A stretch of DNA of 26,406 nucleotides from Acidobacteriota bacterium (GTDB taxonomy: Bacteria; Acidobacteriota; Vicinamibacteria; Vicinamibacterales; Vicinamibacteraceae), in the NCBI GenBank assembly GCA_023427865.1, contig JAEYZV010000016.1, positions 1 to 26,406 on the forward strand, given 5' to 3'. Both the position numbers and the translations under genes were made by a program. The notes under the pieces are model-generated. The model did no database searches, was not told the origin of the DNA, and saw nothing but the letters and a program-made list of their open reading frames with translations. Positions 23,158 to 26,406 of the stretch are shown here, piece after piece (the stretch's first letter is position 1; each line of letters starts with the position of its first letter).

Positions 23158-23250
23158 GCTCCCTGCCTGCCCGGGCACCTGCCTTGCACGGATACCCACC
23201 GGACTCTTCGCCGCCGAGCGCGGCAATTCGATTCAGGAGGGACAGATTCA

Positions 23251-23769
23251 ATGGCCAGCATGACCACCCTGCGTGACCTGTTCGTGAAGGAACTCCGAGA
23301 CACCTACGATGCGGAGAAGCAGATCAGCAAGGCGCTCCCGAAGATGGTGAAGCATGCGCACCGCGAGGACCTGCGTGCCGCCTTCGAGGAGCATCACCAA
23401 CAGACGCTCACCCACATCGAGCGCCTGGAGCAGGCATTCGAGCAGCTCGACCTGCGGGCCAAGGGCGTGCGTTGCCACGGCATGGCCGGGATCATCGAGG
23501 AGGGCAGCGAAATGCTCGACGAGAAGGGCGACGCCGCGGTGCTCGATGCGGGGCTGATCGCGGCGGCTCAGAAGGTGGAGCACTACGAGATTGCGTCGTA
23601 CGGCACGCTCGTGACGTACGCGCGTACGCTCAACCTGTCGAAGGTCGCCGATCTGCTTTCGATGACGCTCGACGAGGAGAAGGACACCGACAAGCGGCTC
23701 ACGACGCTTGCCGAGAGCGGGCCCAACCGCGAGGCCGCCGCCGGCGCCAGGGCAGGGGCGGGGCACTGA
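23251..23769 (+). CDS. DUF892 (YciE/YciF) ferritin-like protein
   Basis: The protein has 172 residues, a four-helix ferritin-like protein of the DUF892 family. Helix 1 is 'LRDLFVKELRDTYDAEKQISKALPKMVKHA'-like (7-36), with the conserved 'E..D.Y.AE'; helix 2 is 'LRAAFEEHHQQTLTHIERLEQAF'; then 'AGIIEEGSEML' and 'AAQKVEHYEIASYGTLVTYAR' (113-133), which carries the E-x-x-H-Y-E metal ligands. Such proteins may store or scavenge Fe or Mn under stress; the precise role is unsettled. AGGAGG lies 9 bases before the ATG. The C-terminal tail is Ala/Gly-rich. It follows topoisomerase IB but is separated by 134 bases that include the second heptamer repeat, so it probably has its own promoter. Confidence 0.92.
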   Translation: MASMTTLRDLFVKELRDTYDAEKQISKALPKMVKHAHREDLRAAFEEHHQQTLTHIERLEQAFEQLDLRAKGVRCHGMAGIIEEGSEMLDEKGDAAVLDAGLIAAAQKVEHYEIASYGTLVTYARTLNLSKVADLLSMTLDEEKDTDKRLTTLAESGPNREAAAGARAGAGH

Positions 23770-23816
23770 CGCGTGTGCTCGCCGGGGCGGCCGCAGCGGA
23801 CGCCCCCTTTCCGCTC

Positions 23817-24620
23817 CTACTCGTCGTCATGCCCATCTTCGGCAATCGCCGCCGTCCAGATGTCGAGCGCCTCCGGCGACATGTGCCCGCGGACGATGCG
23901 CGCGTCGGCGTAGCCGAGCTGCGACACGTCGGCAAGGTACTGCTCGCGCGACATCAGCGTCCCGAAGCACGTGCGGACCTCGTCGGCGTGCGGGGGCGTG
24001 AAGTCGCCGAGCACCTGATCGAAGACCTCGCGGGGCATCAGCTGATCGGCGTCAGAGAACGCGAACCGGAACAGCAGCAGATGAGCCGCGAGGACGAGAC
24101 GGTAGTCGCCATACCGGGCGATGAGGCGCGGCCAGTCGATGACGTGTCCGCGCGCGCGGATCAGGTGGAGGACGTCGGCGCCGTCGAAGCGTTCGCGTTC
24201 CATGACGAACGACTTGGACCAGATGAGCTCCTCGATCGGCGACAGCTTCACCGGGATGCCGTAAAGCACGACGTCGGCGGCGTAGCGGAACCAGTCGGCA
24301 TCGACGCGCGCCACGCCGTTGCCGCTCGAGAAGATCAGGTCCATGGACAGCTCTGGCGTCTTCGCCTTGGCGAGCCAGTGCGGAAACGGCAGGCTCGTCT
24401 CGAAGCCCGAGTCGCGCAGCGAGCGCAGGGTCCGGTCCAGGTCGTCGGGGGACACGAACAGGTCCAGGTCCTTGGTGGGACGCACCACGCCGGTGTACCG
24501 GGTGAAGGCGAACGTCCCGCCGACGAGGAACTGGATGCCGCGTTCGTGCATCATCCGCAGCGCCGTCGCGCACGCGGCTTCGTGGGCGCTTCCCGCAGTG
24601 AGCGAACCGGACTCGATCAT
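23817..24620 (-). CDS. Nucleotidyltransferase-fold protein
   Basis: The protein has 267 residues from ATG 24620. The open frame continues to 24899, but that part is antisense to the divergent phosphoesterase. The fold's marks are visible: 'FLVGGTFAF' (31-39, Gly34-Gly35 of the GG/GS motif), 'TKDLDLFV' (49-56) with Asp51 and Asp53, and 'SMDLIF' (92-97) with Asp94 as the third carboxylate. This is the minimal-nucleotidyltransferase set (AbiEii/MNT-like or a small-molecule transferase). Its C-terminal 170 residues are helical. The neighbour is a metallophosphoesterase, not a HEPN toxin, so I see no toxin-antitoxin pair. The substrate is unknown. Confidence 0.76.
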   Translation of the reverse strand: MIESGSLTAGSAHEAACATALRMMHERGIQFLVGGTFAFTRYTGVVRPTKDLDLFVSPDDLDRTLRSLRDSGFETSLPFPHWLAKAKTPELSMDLIFSSGNGVARVDADWFRYAADVVLYGIPVKLSPIEELIWSKSFVMERERFDGADVLHLIRARGHVIDWPRLIARYGDYRLVLAAHLLLFRFAFSDADQLMPREVFDQVLGDFTPPHADEVRTCFGTLMSREQYLADVSQLGYADARIVRGHMSPEALDIWTAAIAEDGHDDE

Positions 24621-24645
24621 GGCGGGCTCTGAGGAGGCAAGGACA

Positions 24646-25425
24646 GTGCCAGAAGCGATCCCGGTACCGGCCAGGCCACACGCGACGCACCGGCGCGTCC
24701 GCGTGGCGGCGATGGCCGACATGCACATCGGCCGCACGGCGACCGCCCAGGTGCAGCAGGCGTTCTCCAGGTTGCGCGACCTTGCCGACGTGCTCGTGCT
24801 GGCCGGCGACCTGACCGATCGCGGCACCGAAGAGGAGGCCCAGCAACTCGGGCGCGACCTCAAGGCCGTCGGCCTGCCGATCGTGGCGGTGCTCGGCAAT
24901 CACGACTTCGAGGCAGGCGTGCCGGACGCCGTGACCCGCATCCTCACCGACCACGGCGTACAGATGCTCGACGGCGAGGCCGTGGACGTGCAGGGCATCG
25001 GCTTTGCAGGCGTGAAGGGCTTCGGGGGCGGGTTCGGGCGCGGCGCGCTCGGCCCGTGGGGCGAGCCGGCGATCAAGCGCTTCGTGCAGGAGGCTGTGGA
25101 CGAGGCGCTGAAGCTCGAGACGGCGCTGGCGCGCCTGCGCACGCCGCGCAAGGTCGCGGTGCTGCACTATTCGCCCATTCGCGAGACCGTCGAGGACGAG
25201 CCACCCGAGATCTTTCCCTATCTGGGGTCGAGCCGACTGGAGGAGCCCCTGAACCGCTATCCGGTGGACGTGGTGTTCCACGGCCACGCGCACGGTGGGC
25301 GCTTCGAGGGCAGGACGTCCGGCGGCGTGCCCGTCTACAACGTCTCGGCGCCGCTGCTGCTGCGACGCTCACCGGACACGCCACCGATCCACGTGGTGGA
25401 GTTCACATGGGAACAGCAGGGATGA
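24646..25425 (+). CDS. Calcineurin-like metallophosphoesterase
   Basis: The protein has 259 residues from GTG 24646, chosen because GAGGAGG ends 8 bases upstream; an ATG at 24619 overlaps the divergent gene's start and lacks this. The metal-site motifs are complete: 'MADMHIGR' (Asp25, His27), 'LAGDLTDRG' (Asp55), 'LGNHDFE' (Asn85, His86), 'HYSPI' (His174) and 'FHGHAHGG' (His213-His215). The fold hydrolyses phosphate mono- or diesters with two metals. No signal peptide is seen, so it is cytoplasmic. The stop overlaps the start of the PNPOx-like gene by 4 bp (ATGA). It diverges from the nucleotidyltransferase, 25 bp apart. The substrate is unknown; small-molecule phosphodiesters or nucleotides are possible. 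Confidence 0.85.
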   Translation: MPEAIPVPARPHATHRRVRVAAMADMHIGRTATAQVQQAFSRLRDLADVLVLAGDLTDRGTEEEAQQLGRDLKAVGLPIVAVLGNHDFEAGVPDAVTRILTDHGVQMLDGEAVDVQGIGFAGVKGFGGGFGRGALGPWGEPAIKRFVQEAVDEALKLETALARLRTPRKVAVLHYSPIRETVEDEPPEIFPYLGSSRLEEPLNRYPVDVVFHGHAHGGRFEGRTSGGVPVYNVSAPLLLRRSPDTPPIHVVEFTWEQQG

Positions 25426-25931
25426 AAGGCAGGGAAGAGGTGAATCAGCGCGAGAAGATCTTCGAGATGCTGCGTGAGTTCGAGAGCGTGATGCTCGTGA
25501 CCGTCGGTGCGGAAGGTCGCATCGAAGGGCGACCGATGCAGGTGGTCGACATCGACGAGCGGACCGGCAACCTCTGGTTCTTCACGGGGCTCGACACACG
25601 CAAGGTGCACGAGATCGGCGACAACGCACATGTGGCGGTCGTGTGTCAGGACGACAGGCGCGCCTACCTGACGATCTCGGGCATCGCGATGATCGTGCAC
25701 GAGCCGGCGCGCGTGCGCGAGTTGTGGCGGGAGCCGTTCCGTACCTGGTTCCCGGAAGGTCCCGAGGACCCGCGGCTGCGACTGCTCGTCGTCGAGCCTC
25801 GCGCGGCCGAGTACTGGGACAACCGCGGCGTCAACAAGCTCGAGTACCTCTTCGAGGCTGCACGGGCGTATGCGTCCGGTGATCGCCCTTGGGTGGACGA
25901 GGGAGATCAACACGGCCGGATTCCGCTGTGA
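25422..25931 (+). CDS. Pyridoxamine 5'-phosphate oxidase-like (general stress protein 26 type) flavoprotein
   Basis: The protein has 169 residues, a split-barrel FMN-binding fold. It has 'FESVMLVTVGAEGRIEGRPMQVVDIDERTGNLWFFTG' type strands (16-52), 'KVHEIGDNAHVAVVCQDD' and 'YLTISGIAMIVHEPARVRELWREPFRTWFPEGPEDPRLRLLVVEP' (77-120), the pattern of the PNPOx/GS26-like family. The function is probably FMN- or F420-linked redox, not pyridoxine metabolism. ATG 25422 (overlapping the upstream stop) is used; GTG 25440 would shorten the head and has AGGGAAGAG directly before it, which is too close. Co-translation with the metallophosphoesterase is likely. Confidence 0.86.
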   Translation: MKGREEVNQREKIFEMLREFESVMLVTVGAEGRIEGRPMQVVDIDERTGNLWFFTGLDTRKVHEIGDNAHVAVVCQDDRRAYLTISGIAMIVHEPARVRELWREPFRTWFPEGPEDPRLRLLVVEPRAAEYWDNRGVNKLEYLFEAARAYASGDRPWVDEGDQHGRIPL

Positions 25932-25987
25932 CGCGTGCCTGGCGTTCCTCTTGCAGACGGCAACGGCTGGAGAGGACGTCATTCATC

Positions 25988-26406
25988 ATGAAGAAGATCT
26001 ACGACTTTGCAGGACATGCACTCATCCTCACGGCGCTGACCGTCGTGCCGGCCATGGCGCAATCGACGCAGGGGAGTTCGAGCGGCCAGTCGAGCTCGCA
26101 GGGCACCACGCAATCGAGCGGGAGCCAGTCGGACCGTCAATCGGAAGCGCAGCCGCGCAGTGGGACGCAGAGCGGTCAGACGACCGGCAGCCGTACGGAT
26201 GGCAGCACGGCGACACAGGAGCGTGATCGCGGAAAGAAGGTGACCAGCTACGGCGCGAAGGTCGGCGAGGACGTGCCGTCGCAGGGCACCGACACCGACC
26301 AGCGAGGCCGTACGGCCGCCGAGCATCCGGTGAAGCCCGGTGCCGGCGCGCTGGCTGCCGCCGATCGGACGTTCCTGACGACCGCGATGGAAGGCAATCG
26401 CGCCGA
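25988..26406 (+). CDS. DUF4142 domain secreted protein, 3' truncated by the window
   Basis: The frame runs off the right edge with 139 codons visible. The start ATG 25988 has GGAGAGG upstream, spaced about 11 bases. Residues 1-24 form a Sec signal peptide ending 'VVPAMAQS'. A Ser/Gln/Thr-rich low-complexity stretch (about 25-75) follows, then a charged linker ('ERDRGKKVTSYGAKVGEDVPS'). The final visible residues, 'AAADRTFLTTAMEGNRA', look like the start of a DUF4142 helical (ferritin-like) domain, which commonly begins 'D..FL..A..G...'. The role is unknown; members are common extracytoplasmic stress-related proteins of soil bacteria. No full domain is present, so the family call is provisional. 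Confidence 0.7.
   Translation, partial: MKKIYDFAGHALILTALTVVPAMAQSTQGSSSGQSSSQGTTQSSGSQSDRQSEAQPRSGTQSGQTTGSRTDGSTATQERDRGKKVTSYGAKVGEDVPSQGTDTDQRGRTAAEHPVKPGAGALAAADRTFLTTAMEGNRA

Noticed and set aside
23817..25425. HEPN/MNT or AbiEii-type toxin-antitoxin pair
   Set aside because: The nucleotidyltransferase has no adjacent HEPN or AbiEi-like gene on its strand. The neighbour is a metallophosphoesterase, and the two diverge rather than form an operon.
1..26406. Mobile element, prophage or CRISPR
   Set aside because: No integrase, transposase, terminal repeat pair, phage structural gene or regularly spaced direct repeat with spacers was seen. The intergenic repeats are short and hairpin- or heptamer-like.

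Overview
The window is GC-rich bacterial chromosome, densely coded on both strands. Several things suggest an Acidobacteriota member of the Vicinamibacteria type (Luteitalea-like): the very high third-position GC, a large secreted protein built of carboxypeptidase-regulatory-like beta domains, a START-like secreted domain I associate with Acidobacteria, and nucleotide-transporter-like proteins with HEAT and cyclic-nucleotide domains. This placement rests on gene content and style only. No rRNA, tRNA, CRISPR array, integrase or transposase was seen, and the gene set reads as ordinary chromosome.

Layout. 1-1.73 kb: C-terminal part of a secreted multi-domain beta-sandwich protein. 1.76-1.88 kb: an array with strict 7-bp phasing that ends one base before the next start codon. 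1.88-3.72 kb: a translationally coupled pair, a CDP-alcohol phosphatidyltransferase and a GtrA-like membrane domain fused to a START-like domain. 3.8-5.6 kb: a fluoride channel (minus) and a secreted S41 protease (plus). 5.7-7.7 kb: a coupled minus-strand pair, a kinase-fold protein lacking key residues and a nucleoside-hydrolase-like lipoprotein. 7.7-10.7 kb: a copper-efflux operon (operator, copZ, copA, csoR). 10.8-15.0 kb: two related Npt1/ATP-ADP-carrier-like membrane proteins facing each other; the plus-strand one carries HEAT repeats and is coupled to a cyclic-nucleotide-binding protein. 15.0-15.55 kb: a BON-domain lipoprotein. 15.8-20.2 kb: two phospholipase D/cardiolipin-synthase proteins flanking a PhoD-type phosphatase. 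20.2-21.9 kb: an Old Yellow Enzyme reductase behind a MarR regulator with palindromic operator candidates. 22.0-26.4 kb: topoisomerase IB, a DUF892 ferritin-like protein, a nucleotidyltransferase, a metallophosphoesterase coupled to a PNPOx-like flavoprotein, and the start of a DUF4142 protein cut by the window edge.

Functional themes. The first is membrane-lipid and envelope chemistry (CDP-alcohol transferase, GtrA, two PLD enzymes, PhoD). The second is metal and electrophile stress (copper operon, fluoride channel, MarR/OYE). The third is a general-stress group that often co-occurs in soil bacteria (BON lipoprotein, DUF892, PNPOx, DUF4142, topoisomerase IB). Five gene pairs overlap by exactly 4 bp (ATGA or GTGA), which marks translational coupling and fixes several start codons.

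The most unusual non-coding content is two families of intergenic repeats. One is the heptamer-phased array near 1.8 kb, with a related copy near 23.1 kb. The other is a hairpin repeat with a GCTGTCCCAGC-like core, found at gene 3' ends at three places. The most unusual proteins are the GtrA-START fusion, the kinase-fold protein that has lost its metal-binding Asp, and the split transporter/HEAT/cNMP module.
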